Shown here piece by piece: positions 1-7,658 of a stretch of DNA of 16,902 nt (position 1 is the first letter of the stretch; every line of letters begins with the position of its first letter). Made by a program: the position numbers and the translations under genes. The notes under the pieces were generated by a model, which did not search any database, was not told where the DNA came from, and saw only the letters and a program-made list of their open reading frames with translations. Source of the stretch: Alphaproteobacteria bacterium (lineage in GTDB: Bacteria; Pseudomonadota; Alphaproteobacteria; Rhizobiales; Devosiaceae); contig JAHJOS010000664.1 in the NCBI GenBank assembly GCA_018820005.1, forward strand, positions 1-16,902, read 5' to 3'.

Positions 1-927
1 ATCTTCGCCGCCTGGCCGGCCATCTATGCCGCCAGCTTTTCGGGCTTCTATCTGGCCATGATCGCCATTCTGCTGGCGCTCATCCTGCGTCCGGTGGGGT
101 TCAAGTTCCGCAGCAAGGTCGATAACCCGACCTGGCGTTCGGTGTGGGACTGGGGCCTGTTCATCGGCGGCTTCGTGCCCTCACTGGTCTTTGGTGTCGC
201 CGTGGGCAATCTGTTCCTGGGCGCCCCCTTCCGCCTCGATGATACGCTGCGGGTTTCCTATGAAGGCAATTTCTTCGGCCTGCTGACGCCCTTTGCCCTG
301 CTGGCCGGTCTTGTCAGCCTGGGCATGCTGGTCACCCAGGGCGCCACCATCATCGCAGCCCGCACCCAGGGCCCCGTCGCCGAACGCGCCCGCACCTATG
401 GTCGCTGGTCGGCCCTGGCAACGATCGTTCTGTTCGTGCTCGGCGGCGTGGTCGCGCTCTACCTGCTCAGCGGCTATCGCATCAGCAGCGTCATCGACGC
501 CGCTGGCCCCTCCAACCCGCTCAACAAGACCGTCGTCGTCGAGGCCGGTGCATGGGCCAGCAATTATGCAACCATGCCCTGGACAATGGCAGCACCCATC
601 ATCGCCCTGCTAGGCAGCATCATCGCCTATGCCGCGCTGACCATGCGGGCCAAGGTGCTGGGCATCCTGGGTTCGAGCATCGCCATCCTGGGCATCATTG
701 CCACGGCCGGCTTGTCGCTCTTCCCCTTCATGATGCCCTCCTCGATCGATCCGGTCTCGAGCCTGACGGTCTGGGATGCGTCGTCCAGTCAGCTGACTCT
801 GTTCATCATGCTGGGCGTCACACTGGTCTTCATGCCCATCATCCTGCTCTACACCGCCTGGGCCTTCCGCGTCATGCGCGGCCCGGTGACGGCCACCAGC
901 CTGCATCGCAATCCCAACGCTTATTGA
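1..927 (+). CDS. cydB: Cytochrome bd ubiquinol oxidase subunit II, C-terminal part
   Basis: This is the 3' part of the gene for the smaller core subunit of the cytochrome bd quinol:O2 oxidoreductase, an inner-membrane terminal oxidase used at low oxygen. The reading frame is open from base 1, and the first residues (IFAAWPAIYAASFSGFYLAM) are typical of CydB, followed by the family motif ALILRPVGFKFRSK. Several hydrophobic membrane segments follow, and a WPWTM-like region (here MPWTMAAP) lies before the last helices. The true start lies upstream of the window, so the internal ATG at 58 should not be taken as the start. The gene ends with TGA, and cydX begins 9 bases later, which gives the usual cydABX order (cydA presumably upstream). 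No haem ligands are expected in this subunit. Assignment is by family recognition and is secure; the N-terminus is missing. Confidence 0.95.
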   Translation: MFAAWPAIYAASFSGFYLAMIAILLALILRPVGFKFRSKVDNPTWRSVWDWGLFIGGFVPSLVFGVAVGNLFLGAPFRLDDTLRVSYEGNFFGLLTPFALLAGLVSLGMLVTQGATIIAARTQGPVAERARTYGRWSALATIVLFVLGGVVALYLLSGYRISSVIDAAGPSNPLNKTVVVEAGAWASNYATMPWTMAAPIIALLGSIIAYAALTMRAKVLGILGSSIAILGIIATAGLSLFPFMMPSSIDPVSSLTVWDASSSQLTLFIMLGVTLVFMPIILLYTAWAFRVMRGPVTATSLHRNPNAY

Positions 928-936
928 GAGATCATC

Positions 937-1032
937 ATGTGGTATTTTGCCTGGATACTGGGCGTGAGCCTGGCCTGCACTTTCGGCATCCTCAACGCGA
1001 TGTGGTATGAGCTGACCGAAAAAAAGCCGTGA
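937..1032 (+). CDS. cydX: Cytochrome bd oxidase small subunit CydX (31 aa)
   Basis: A 31-residue single-helix membrane protein, starting MWYFAWILGVSLACTFGIL and continuing with NAMWYE. This matches the conserved CydX/CbdX pattern (MWYFAWILG...A...GILNAMWYE). CydX is a small accessory subunit that binds CydAB and stabilises the haems of the bd oxidase. The gene starts 9 bases after the cydB stop. A GAGAG sequence at 926-930, which includes the end of the cydB stop codon, is a plausible ribosome binding site. The C-terminus is short and charged (LTEKKP). A strong hairpin terminator follows 18 bases after the stop. The gene is too short for most automatic gene callers and could be missed, but the sequence match and position make it very likely real. 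Confidence 0.94.
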   Translation: MWYFAWILGVSLACTFGILNAMWYELTEKKP

Positions 1033-1050
1033 CATCACGCTGACAGCAAA

Positions 1051-1094
1051 AGGCCGCCGCGCTCTCAACAAGCGCGGCGGCCTCTGCCTTTTTC
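1051..1094 (+). terminator. Rho-independent terminator after cydX, probably bidirectional
   Basis: A perfect 12-bp stem (AGGCCGCCGCGC at 1051-1062, GCGCGGCGGCCT at 1072-1083) with a 9-base loop is followed by CTGCC and a five-T run on the plus strand. On the minus strand the same stem is followed by a short T run (TTTTGCTG). It can therefore also end the transcript of the convergent 816-residue gene, whose stop is at 1122. Confidence 0.9.
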
Positions 1095-1121
1095 AGGTCA
1101 GTATTGGCTACTGGTCCGGCG

Positions 1122-3572
1122 CTAGATCCGCACCGTTTCAATATGCGGGATCACCCCAGGGAAAGCCTCTTCCGCCACGGCACCGCCCACCAGCAGCCCC
1201 CGGCTCCAATCCAGCACCAGCCCGACCTTGCCGGGCCGGTCCAGCATGAGGCCATCGCCACCGCTGCTCAGCCGCACCCGGCTCTGGCGCACATGTTCGG
1301 AAAATTCGGCAAAGCTCTGCCCTTCAGCGACAATCACCGCCCAGCCGGTCTGCTGGCCATGGATGCGGTATTCAATACCCGCACAGGGCCCAGTTTCCAT
1401 CGGCTCCAGCCGCCCCGTCGCCTTGAACGCAACCATGGCCTCGCCACCGCACACAATCAGCGTGTCCCCATCGAGGTGATGGCTGAGGCCTGCCCGCGCC
1501 GCATAAAGATGGGTGAATTTGAGCCGTTCGTTCGCGCCCAGCCGATAGAGCAGCAGCGCAGCCTCGCGCTTTTGGCCAACGCGCGGCAACACGCCATTGC
1601 CCGCCCAATAGGATGGTCGCTGTTCGCCCCAGGGGTCATCCTCGCCAGGATGGTTGATCCAGCCGCGCGCCATGGGGTGGCTGGCAAACCGCAGGTCGAT
1701 GACATGCTGCTGGTGTCCATCCTCGCCCGCCCTGGCCGCGCTATTGCTCGACAGCTGCACATCCGCGCTCTTGTAGAGGCTGAGCCGCGCTGCAGGGCCA
1801 AACCCCTGCGCATAGCGCGCGCTCACAACTTCCCCCGCCGCTGGCGTGGCATAACCCGCCAGATCCTGGGGCGGCACATAGCTGCCCGCGGCAAACAGCG
1901 GCAGCGAGGCCACCCCGCCGTTGAGCCAGCCCGATCCGAACGCCACCGCTGCAAATGGCGCCAGTTCGGTCAGCGGCCCCGCGCGCAGCGTTCCGGCATA
2001 GGCCCGCCCCATCGAGCCGGCTGGAACCCCGGCCAGCGTATGCAGCGCCACCATGGTGAAGATGCGGTCGCACAGCACCCGCGCCCGCTCGGCGATCTCT
2101 GTCGGCGCCAGCTCCACCAGCGCCAATAGCCCGATGAAATCGACCGGGTAATAGGCCGAGGAATTCCACTCCGCCAGGCCTTCCTCTTCCACGCCATCCA
2201 GCCACAGCCCCAGCCGCTCGGTCGCCAGCGCCGCCTGCTCGGCACCAGTACGCCCGGACGCCGAGAAAACCGCATCAGGAAAGCTCAGCCCGGCCAGCAG
2301 CTGCGCCGCATGAAAGCACAGCGCATGGTTCTCGCTCCAGAACCACATCACGTCATCGCCCGGCTCATCCACCCAATAGCGGAACCCCACCAGGGTTTTG
2401 GTGATACGGTCGGCCAGATCGGCCGGAAACGCCTGAGGATGCCGCATCCAGGCCCACAGCAACGGCACCGCAACGAAATCGGCGCAGTCGTGCCGTTCCG
2501 CGATGGTCTTGAGCGTCTCCTCGATGATCGGCCTGATCCGCGCATCGTCGGCCCGCCCGGTCTCGAGCAACGCTACGACCGTCCCGATCTTGTTCTCGCC
2601 ATGCAGCGCGGCGTTTTCCAGCGCCCGCGCCTTGCGGTTGGCCAGATCGGGCCCGATATCAGCGCCTTCGAGCCGATGCAATATCGGACAGCCGATGGTC
2701 CGATCCACCCGGCTGTCATCGGCCATAAAGGTCAGGTTCAGCATGTGATAGCCATCCGGCAGCCCTGCCGCATCACACAGCCGCACCGATGTCGCGCCGG
2801 CCTCCAGGCGCACCACCGTGTCCAGCAAAGCCTTGTGGACATTCGAAAAGGCGACAAGGCGCGCCGCAATATCCACCGCGATATCGGCCGGCGTATCAAA
2901 CAGCAGCGTCACCGCATCGCCAGCCACGTCCCCCTCGGTCCGCACCTGGGTGGACAGCGCCGTCAGCGCATCGACATTGCCGCCAACACTTGCCCCGTCC
3001 AGCACCACCGCAAGGCTGACATCGTCAACCAGCACCAGTTCAAAAAACCAGTTCACGTCGCGCTCGGCCATGTCCTCGGTCAGCACAATCACTTCACTGC
3101 CCGCCGCCTTGAGCGGCAGATGCACCACGCTCTCCTGCGTCTGGTTGCGCGTGAACGGCTCGAACCGCGCCGCCAACACCCCATCCACCCAGATGTGGAT
3201 ACCGCCGCGCGTCAACAGGCGGAACGAACAATAGCGATCGCTCGGCGCCACCAGCCGGGTCCGGCACCACCGCGCCAGCCGCGTCGGCCGGTGACGGAAC
3301 TGGCTGAACTCCACCCGCCGGTTATTCCCCGGCAGATAGAGGCGCTCCACCAACCAGTCCGTGCGCAACGCAACCGTGCGCACTGCCACCTCCTGCCAGG
3401 TCGCTACCCGGCAGGGCAGATCACCAACATCGACAAACCCATTGATATATTTATAGTTTTGCGAGTCATACGCCACCGCCGGCATCCCCGGGAAAGCGCG
3501 TTCCTCAACGGCGGACAGCTCCCATGCGGTGAGACTGTCGCCGCGCGAAATGGTCATCAAAGGCGGTGTCAT
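1122..3572 (-). CDS. Large hypothetical protein (816 aa), beta-sandwich plus helical-toroid-like architecture
   Basis: I do not recognise a named enzyme. Residues about 110-185 (RGGIHIWVDG, then FEPFTRNQ, then ERDVNWFFEL) look like a jelly-roll/carbohydrate-binding-like module. Residues about 305-560 are mostly helical and carry two conspicuous motifs, WFWSENHALCFHAAQLLAG (410-428) and EWNSSAYYPVDFIGLLAL (468-485). These recall (alpha/alpha) toroid proteins such as heparinase/alginate-lyase-like or glycosidase-like families. The C-terminal third is beta-rich. No signal peptide or membrane segment is visible, so it is probably cytoplasmic. The start at 3572 gives the longest frame; M6 at 3556 is an alternative, and neither has a strong ribosome binding site. 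The gene stands alone, convergent to cydX, with the decayed insertion element upstream. A role in polysaccharide or glycoconjugate breakdown is inference only. Confidence 0.8.
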   Translation of the reverse strand: MTPPLMTISRGDSLTAWELSAVEERAFPGMPAVAYDSQNYKYINGFVDVGDLPCRVATWQEVAVRTVALRTDWLVERLYLPGNNRRVEFSQFRHRPTRLARWCRTRLVAPSDRYCSFRLLTRGGIHIWVDGVLAARFEPFTRNQTQESVVHLPLKAAGSEVIVLTEDMAERDVNWFFELVLVDDVSLAVVLDGASVGGNVDALTALSTQVRTEGDVAGDAVTLLFDTPADIAVDIAARLVAFSNVHKALLDTVVRLEAGATSVRLCDAAGLPDGYHMLNLTFMADDSRVDRTIGCPILHRLEGADIGPDLANRKARALENAALHGENKIGTVVALLETGRADDARIRPIIEETLKTIAERHDCADFVAVPLLWAWMRHPQAFPADLADRITKTLVGFRYWVDEPGDDVMWFWSENHALCFHAAQLLAGLSFPDAVFSASGRTGAEQAALATERLGLWLDGVEEEGLAEWNSSAYYPVDFIGLLALVELAPTEIAERARVLCDRIFTMVALHTLAGVPAGSMGRAYAGTLRAGPLTELAPFAAVAFGSGWLNGGVASLPLFAAGSYVPPQDLAGYATPAAGEVVSARYAQGFGPAARLSLYKSADVQLSSNSAARAGEDGHQQHVIDLRFASHPMARGWINHPGEDDPWGEQRPSYWAGNGVLPRVGQKREAALLLYRLGANERLKFTHLYAARAGLSHHLDGDTLIVCGGEAMVAFKATGRLEPMETGPCAGIEYRIHGQQTGWAVIVAEGQSFAEFSEHVRQSRVRLSSGGDGLMLDRPGKVGLVLDWSRGLLVGGAVAEEAFPGVIPHIETVRI

Positions 3573-3940
3573 GCAGGGCTTTCAACTCTAAAATGTCGGG
3601 ATGCCACGCGCGGCGCCCCCCAATATGCCCCATTGAGTGCCCAGATTCGCGCCATGCTTGAAGGCACCAATCTTGCAACGCCGCACTGCGTCGGTGTCAG
3701 CCTGAAACACCTCAGCATCGACAAACACAATCGCGCAAAAAGCACCAGCTTTTCAGGGCTCTGGTTCGTGACATAGTGGGGATCACATGAGCGGCAACGC
3801 ATATCGATGCGGTGAATATCTATTTATACCTCAATAGTTTAAAGCGGACTCACGAGCCGCGCGTAGCATAGTCTGCAAACCAGATCTTAGACAGTTTTGT
3901 GCTAGTCTTGGCGCAGGTTTTGATGGGTGAACGCACTGTC
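3573..3940. other. Noncoding region between the 816-aa gene and the IS3 remnant
   Basis: No convincing gene is seen. The part around 3795-3850 is clearly more AT-rich than its surroundings and would be the natural promoter region for the minus-strand gene ending at 1122. I see no clear -35/-10 pair. A small palindrome, CGCATATCGATGCG at 3798-3811 (5-bp arms), is the only symmetric candidate site. A 77-codon minus-strand frame across 3569-3802 has no recognisable features. The left boundary of the insertion remnant cannot be fixed. Confidence 0.4.
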
Positions 3941-3947
3941 GCCCGAC

Positions 3948-4085
3948 CGATCCGAGCAGCTGTAGCAGGAGCTTTTGGAGGCCAGCAGCGAGGTTCCTCG
4001 CCTGCGCTCGCAACTGCGACGCAAGGAGGAGGAGCAGGATCTCTTAAAAAGAGCCGCGCAGTACTTCGCCAGGCAACCCGAGTGA
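3948..4085 (+). pseudogene. IS3-family OrfA remnant (C-terminal coiled coil)
   Basis: In one frame the sequence reads RSEQL, stop, then QELLEASSEVPRLRSQL and RRKEEEQDLLKRAAQYFARQ, ending at TGA 4083-4085. The leucine-spaced, charged pattern and the DLLKRAAQYFA end match the C-terminal leucine zipper of IS3-family OrfA proteins (usual form ...ERDILKKAAAFFA). An in-frame TAG at 3963-3965 interrupts it, and the N-terminal helix-turn-helix part (roughly 50-60 residues in intact relatives) is not visible upstream. It is therefore a broken fragment. The TTAAAAAG at 4044-4051 is where the programmed -1 frameshift to OrfB would occur in a working copy. Confidence 0.8.
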
Positions 4086-4940
4086 AGCACCGCCTAATGA
4101 ACGAGCACCGCCATGACTACGCCGTCACAGTGATGTGCCGCGTCTTGCGGGTGGCTCGCACCGGCTTTTTTTTGTGCCTGGCTGCACGAGACGGTAAGCG
4201 ATCACCCCAAGGAAGATGCCCGCCTTCTCGATCTCATCCGCCATTCCTACAGCGCAAGTCGTGGGGTTTACGCTGCGCGTCGCATCTTCGGCGATCTGCG
4301 AGAAATTGGCGAAGTCTTCGGCCTCCAACGTCTCAGACGCATCATGGCTAAGAAAGGCATCAAGCTAGTGCGCGGCTACAAGGGGCCGCGAGCCATTGCT
4401 GGCCGCCCCTCGAACATTGCTCCGAACCACCTGCAACGCGTCCTTACAGTTGATGCTCCCAGCATGGTCTGGGTGACCGATATTGCCTATATCCGGACCT
4501 TGCAGGGCTGGCTCTATCTGGCCCTCGTCGTCGACCTGTTCGCGCGCAAGGTGGTGAACTGGACGATGAATTCAAGCGTCGCCAGAGAGCTGGCCAGGAT
4601 GCGCTGCTGATGGCCGTCAGGTGCAGAAGGCCTGCCGGGAGCGTCCCTTTTTCGCTCAGATCAGGGGAGCCAATATGGCTGCGATGACTTCAAGTGGTTC
4701 TGTCAGGCCAACAATCTGCAACCCTGCATGAGCCGGCGCGCCAACTGCTGGGACAATGCCGTCGCAGAGTCATTCTTCGCGAGCCCGAAGGAGGAGCGCA
4801 TTCGAAAACGGATCTACGAAACTCATCACCTCACCCGAACCGAAATTCTCGACTATATCGAGGTCGTCTACCATCGAAACCGCCGCCACAGCCATATTGG
4901 CGGCGTCAGTCCCGAGGCGTTCGAAACCGCCGCCGCGTGA
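4050..4940 (+). pseudogene. IS3-family OrfB transposase (DDE integrase core), frameshifted
   Basis: The full OrfB can be followed but only by changing frame. Segment one (to about 4165) reads VKHRLMNEHRHDYAVTVMCR and RVARTGFF. A run of eight T at 4166-4173 carries one extra base, and the frame then continues as WLHETVSDHPKEDARLL and onward to WVTDIAYIRTLQGWLYLALV and WTMNSSVAREL, stopping at TGA 4608. The match resumes as DALLMAV in another frame. It returns to SDQGSQYG and NCWDNAVAESFF, ending HRNRRHSHIGGVSPEAFE at TGA 4938. The three catalytic acidic motifs (TDIAY, SDQGS, AES) all survive, but at least three frame changes separate them, so no active transposase can be made without correction. 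If the indels were sequencing errors the element would still lack OrfA's N-terminus. Confidence 0.88.
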
Positions 4941-4950
4941 GGCCGAGAAA

Positions 4951-4975
4951 TGTCTGCCAAACCAGGGGCAGTCCA
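4951..4975 (+). repeat. Candidate right terminal repeat of the IS3 element
   Basis: Ten bases after the transposase stop, the sequence TGTCTGCCAAACCAGGGG and its following bases to 4975 has the form of an IS3-family right end (typically TGTCT..., a G-rich run and ...TCCA). No inverted copy is found on the left. Instead a near-identical stretch in direct orientation, GTCTGCAAACCAG, occurs at 3871-3883. Confidence 0.55.
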
Positions 4976-5039
4976 TGACGCACCCGCCTCTTAGGGTGTT
5001 GGGTATCCCCCTCCACCCACTTGAGCGGTAGGACCTCTT

Positions 5040-5063
5040 GCCCGCGGCCTGCCTGACGCGGGC
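5040..5063 (-). terminator. Weak hairpin downstream of the catabolic operon
   Basis: GCCCGCG (5040-5046) and CGCGGGC (5057-5063) form a 7-bp GC stem with a 10-base loop, 24 bases beyond the stop of the last operon gene. There is no T run after it on the minus strand, so it is at best a weak or factor-assisted terminator. It is the only hairpin of note at the 3' end of the operon. Confidence 0.3.
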
Positions 5064-5087
5064 GGATCACGTTACAGCGGCTTGCTC

Positions 5088-6158
5088 TTAGTCTAGAAGA
5101 GGCGCCATAAATCGGTTCTGCCCTATTGCCGCCAGGCTGACCGTCTCATGGCGAGCCACCCCCCCAGCCCCAATCTTGCCTGCCGCGATCAGGTCGATCA
5201 TGGTGCACAGATGCGCAGCCGAGGTGTGACTGAGGGCCGAGACCGGGAAAGGGCTGCGCATCGGCTCGTGGTAGATCTTTCGGACGAAGGAGCGTTCCGC
5301 TGGCACGCCCTCGTGAAAGCCGCGGACGCTGATGAAGATGACAACGACATCCTGAACCACATCAGGCACCCCGAAACGCAGAACGGTGCGCAACATGTCG
5401 CGTCGCCGCTTGAGGCCAAGGTCCTCGAAGAGAAACCGCGCCAGCACCAGGTGGCCGGGATAGCGGATGGTACGGAAGCTGAGGTTTCGCACCTTGTGCT
5501 GCAGCGCCGCGCAGAGGCTGCCCATGCCACCGGCCGTGCTGAAGGCCTCGTAGGGACGACCGTTGAGCACAAAGCTCTCATGGTCCTGCAGGGGGGCGGT
5601 GCTGACCAGCTTGCCTTCGACAATGCCTTCGCAGAGGCCTGTGTATTCGGCGATGAGGCCGTCGACATCCCAGGAGAGCCCATAGCCGAAGCCGTTGGAG
5701 GGATGCACTGGCAGGCCGCCGACGCGCACCACCATGTCGATGGGGCCCTCGAGCGCGTCGACCAGCTCGACTGCCAGATTGGCGACAAGGCCTGGCGACA
5801 GGCCGCAGCCGGGCAGGATCACCTTGCCGTGGCTGGCTGTTGCGGCAATCTCGCTGACCGGCACTGTGTCCTCGGCGGTATCCACATAATGGACGCCGGC
5901 CTCGATCGCTGCGGTGACAATTGCTGCCGCGAGGCGCGTGGGCGCGGCATTGACCACAATATCGAAGCCGGCCAGCGCCTCAACGCAGTCCTTGCGGCGC
6001 GATGCATCCAGGTGACGGGTGCGGAAGCCACGCTTGGTGGCCTGGTCCAGGGCTTCCTGCGTCACGTCGGCGACTTCGGCCTCGTGGCCATCAACACTGG
6101 CCAGCAGGCTCGCCACCGCAAGGCCTATGCGGCCGCCGCCAATGATCAGGACCTTCAT
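5088..6158 (-). CDS. Saccharopine dehydrogenase-like NAD(P)-dependent oxidoreductase
   Basis: A 356-residue soluble protein of the saccharopine dehydrogenase NADP-binding family. The N-terminal Rossmann motif is IIGGGRIGLAVASLL (5-19), followed by the typical stretches GFDIVVNAAP and AAIEAGVHYVDTAED. A glycine-rich segment, ILPGCGLSPGLVANLA, links to the C-terminal catalytic domain. Family members include lysine 6-dehydrogenase, saccharopine reductase and carboxynorspermidine-type enzymes, acting on amino-acid imines. Which reaction applies here is not visible. It is the last gene of the ten-gene operon and starts 12 bases after the ATPase stop, with GGAGTG before the ATG as ribosome binding site. 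In context it probably acts on an amino or imino acid made in the same pathway. Lysine 6-dehydrogenase activity is the nearest named possibility, but confidence in that is low. Confidence 0.85.
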   Translation of the reverse strand: MKVLIIGGGRIGLAVASLLASVDGHEAEVADVTQEALDQATKRGFRTRHLDASRRKDCVEALAGFDIVVNAAPTRLAAAIVTAAIEAGVHYVDTAEDTVPVSEIAATASHGKVILPGCGLSPGLVANLAVELVDALEGPIDMVVRVGGLPVHPSNGFGYGLSWDVDGLIAEYTGLCEGIVEGKLVSTAPLQDHESFVLNGRPYEAFSTAGGMGSLCAALQHKVRNLSFRTIRYPGHLVLARFLFEDLGLKRRRDMLRTVLRFGVPDVVQDVVVIFISVRGFHEGVPAERSFVRKIYHEPMRSPFPVSALSHTSAAHLCTMIDLIAAGKIGAGGVARHETVSLAAIGQNRFMAPLLD

Positions 6159-6170
6159 GACGCACTCCGA

Positions 6171-6938
6171 TCAGGCATTGAAGCGACTGAGGAAGGCCCG
6201 TAGCCGTTCGCTGGCCGGGCTGCGGATCACTGTGTCGGCCGTTCCCACCTCGGCGATGACGCCGCCATCAATGAACGCGACGCGGTCGGCCACGTCGGCG
6301 GCGAAGGCCATTTCATGGGTGACGATGGCCATGGTCATGCCGTCATGCGCCAGAAGGCGGATGACCTGCAGCACCTCGCCCACAAGTTCGGGATCAAGGG
6401 CGCTGGTGACTTCGTCGAGCAACAGCACGTCAGGGCGCATGGCGAGTGCCCGGGCGATGGCAACGCGCTGCTTCTGCCCGCCGGACAGGTGGTTGGGATA
6501 GGCATCGCGCTTATCCAAAAGGCCGACCTTGCCAAGCAATTCCATGGCCCGTGCCTCAACTTCGGCGCGCGGCTCCTTGAGCACGGCGATGGGCCCCTCG
6601 CAGATATTCTGCATCACCGTCTTGTGGGGAAACAGGTTGAAGTGCTGGAACACCATGCCGACATGGCGCCGCAACTCGCCGCAGCCGATATTGTCGCCGC
6701 GTGACTGGAAGCGGTTTTCGACGCGACGGCCTTTGTAAGCAATCTCGCCAGCGGTGGGGACTTCGAGCAGGTTGAGGCAACGGATGAGCGTGGACTTGCC
6801 CGAGCCTGAGGGGCCGATGATGGCCAATACCTCGCCGCGATGCAGGTCGAGATCGACGCCCTTGATCACCCGGAGCTTGTTGTAACTTTTCTGAAGGCCC
6901 CTGACGGTCAGGATGGGCTCAGCGTCGATTGCTTGCAT
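6171..6938 (-). CDS. Polar amino acid ABC transporter, ATP-binding protein
   Basis: The cytoplasmic ATPase of a polar-amino-acid importer (GlnQ/HisP/AotP class). With the start used here (254 aa), it shows Walker A GPSGSGKST (42-50), the Q-loop in GMVFQHFN (Q98), the signature LSGGQ (151-155), Walker B VLLLDE (171-176) and the switch histidine in VTHEMAF (H208). The start at 6938 is chosen because AGGGGAAG lies at a good distance before it and it fits family length. An in-frame ATG at 6971 overlaps the permease stop (TAATG) and would add 11 residues; translational coupling makes that start possible too. The gene sits third in the transport set after binding protein and permease. It powers the single homodimeric permease encoded next to it. 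Confidence 0.95.
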   Translation of the reverse strand: MQAIDAEPILTVRGLQKSYNKLRVIKGVDLDLHRGEVLAIIGPSGSGKSTLIRCLNLLEVPTAGEIAYKGRRVENRFQSRGDNIGCGELRRHVGMVFQHFNLFPHKTVMQNICEGPIAVLKEPRAEVEARAMELLGKVGLLDKRDAYPNHLSGGQKQRVAIARALAMRPDVLLLDEVTSALDPELVGEVLQVIRLLAHDGMTMAIVTHEMAFAADVADRVAFIDGGVIAEVGTADTVIRSPASERLRAFLSRFNA

Positions 6939-6970
6939 GGTCGCTTCCCCTGAAATTGCTGACACGTCCA

Positions 6971-7636
6971 TTAGTCACTCACCCGCATACGATGTTCGAC
7001 ATAGTCGGCGGCCTGGGTCATCGGGAACAGGACGACGAAATACAGCAGGGCGACGATGGTGAAGGCTTCCAATGGTCGGTAGGTCTGCCCGTTCACGACG
7101 GCCGCCATGTAGGCCAACTCGCCCACCGAGATCACTGAAATCAGCGAGGTGTTCTTGAACTGGATGACCGACTGGTTGATGAAGGATGGCAGCACGCGCT
7201 TGAAGGCCTGTGGGATGATGATCCGCCACATCACTTGCCGGTCGGACATCGCGATAGCCTTGGCGGCCTCGGTCTGCCCCTTGTCGATCGACAGGATGCC
7301 GCCGCGGAAGATCTCGGAATAGAATGAGCCTGCATAGAGCGACAGGGTCAGCATGGCGGCCACGTAGTTCTCGATGGTGACGCCGATCAGCAGCGGCAGC
7401 GCGTAGTAGAACCACATCAGCTGCACCAGCAGCGGCGTGCAGCGGAACACTTCCTGGTAGGCGCGCGATAGCCCGCTGATGAACCGGAACGGCGACAGGC
7501 GGCCAAAGCAGATGATCATGCCGATTACGACGCCGACAACGATCGAGCCGAACGTATAGGCAAAGGTCAGCCACAACCCCCAGGCGAACAGGTCCCAATA
7601 TTGCAGGACAGTATTGAAGTCCCATTTGTAAGGCAT
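6971..7636 (-). CDS. Polar amino acid ABC transporter, permease
   Basis: An inner-membrane permease of the HisM/GlnP family (221 aa) with about five hydrophobic segments. The family's cytoplasmic coupling loop is clear: EAAKAIAMSDRQVMWRIIIP followed by QAFKRVLPSF, the EAA motif that docks on the ATPase. The region TPLLVQLMWFYYALP is also typical. Only one permease gene is present, so a homodimer is expected. ATG at 7636 (MPYKWDF) is preferred: GAGGGGAT lies just upstream, whereas the longer frame opens with TTG at 7651. The stop codon overlaps a possible ATG of the ATPase gene by one base. A perfect hairpin lies between this gene and the binding-protein gene. Substrate cannot be read from the permease. 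Confidence 0.94.
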   Translation of the reverse strand: MPYKWDFNTVLQYWDLFAWGLWLTFAYTFGSIVVGVVIGMIICFGRLSPFRFISGLSRAYQEVFRCTPLLVQLMWFYYALPLLIGVTIENYVAAMLTLSLYAGSFYSEIFRGGILSIDKGQTEAAKAIAMSDRQVMWRIIIPQAFKRVLPSFINQSVIQFKNTSLISVISVGELAYMAAVVNGQTYRPLEAFTIVALLYFVVLFPMTQAADYVEHRMRVSD

Positions 7637-7658
7637 GGCGTATCCCCTCAAGAAGTCG

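Larger units (their letters stand above)
3940..4975 (+). mobile_element. Decayed, 5'-truncated IS3-family insertion sequence
   Basis: This region holds the C-terminal part of an OrfA-like protein, a nearly complete OrfB-like DDE transposase split over frames, and a candidate right terminal repeat. The OrfA helix-turn-helix region and the left terminal repeat are not recognisable, so the left side is truncated or eroded. The OrfB frame is -1 relative to OrfA, as in intact IS3 elements, with a TTAAAAAG slippery-type sequence at 4044-4051. The order OrfA to OrfB to right end shows that the element lies in plus orientation. It is inactive on present sequence. It lies between the 816-aa gene and the large catabolic operon, so it marks a junction that has been open to insertion or rearrangement. 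Confidence 0.88.

Noticed and set aside
2310..3776. A 488-codon plus-strand frame, rich in His, Arg, Gln and Pro
   Set aside because: Composition is typical of an antisense shadow of the GC-rich 816-residue gene; no domain is seen.
3569..3802. A 77-codon minus-strand frame overlapping the start of the 816-residue gene by four bases
   Set aside because: The overlap looks like coupling, but the product has no recognisable motif and no good ribosome binding site, and it covers the likely promoter region.
5148..6203. A 351-codon plus-strand frame opposite the saccharopine-dehydrogenase-like gene
   Set aside because: Antisense shadow: low-complexity, no family match, and the opposite strand codes a clear Rossmann enzyme.
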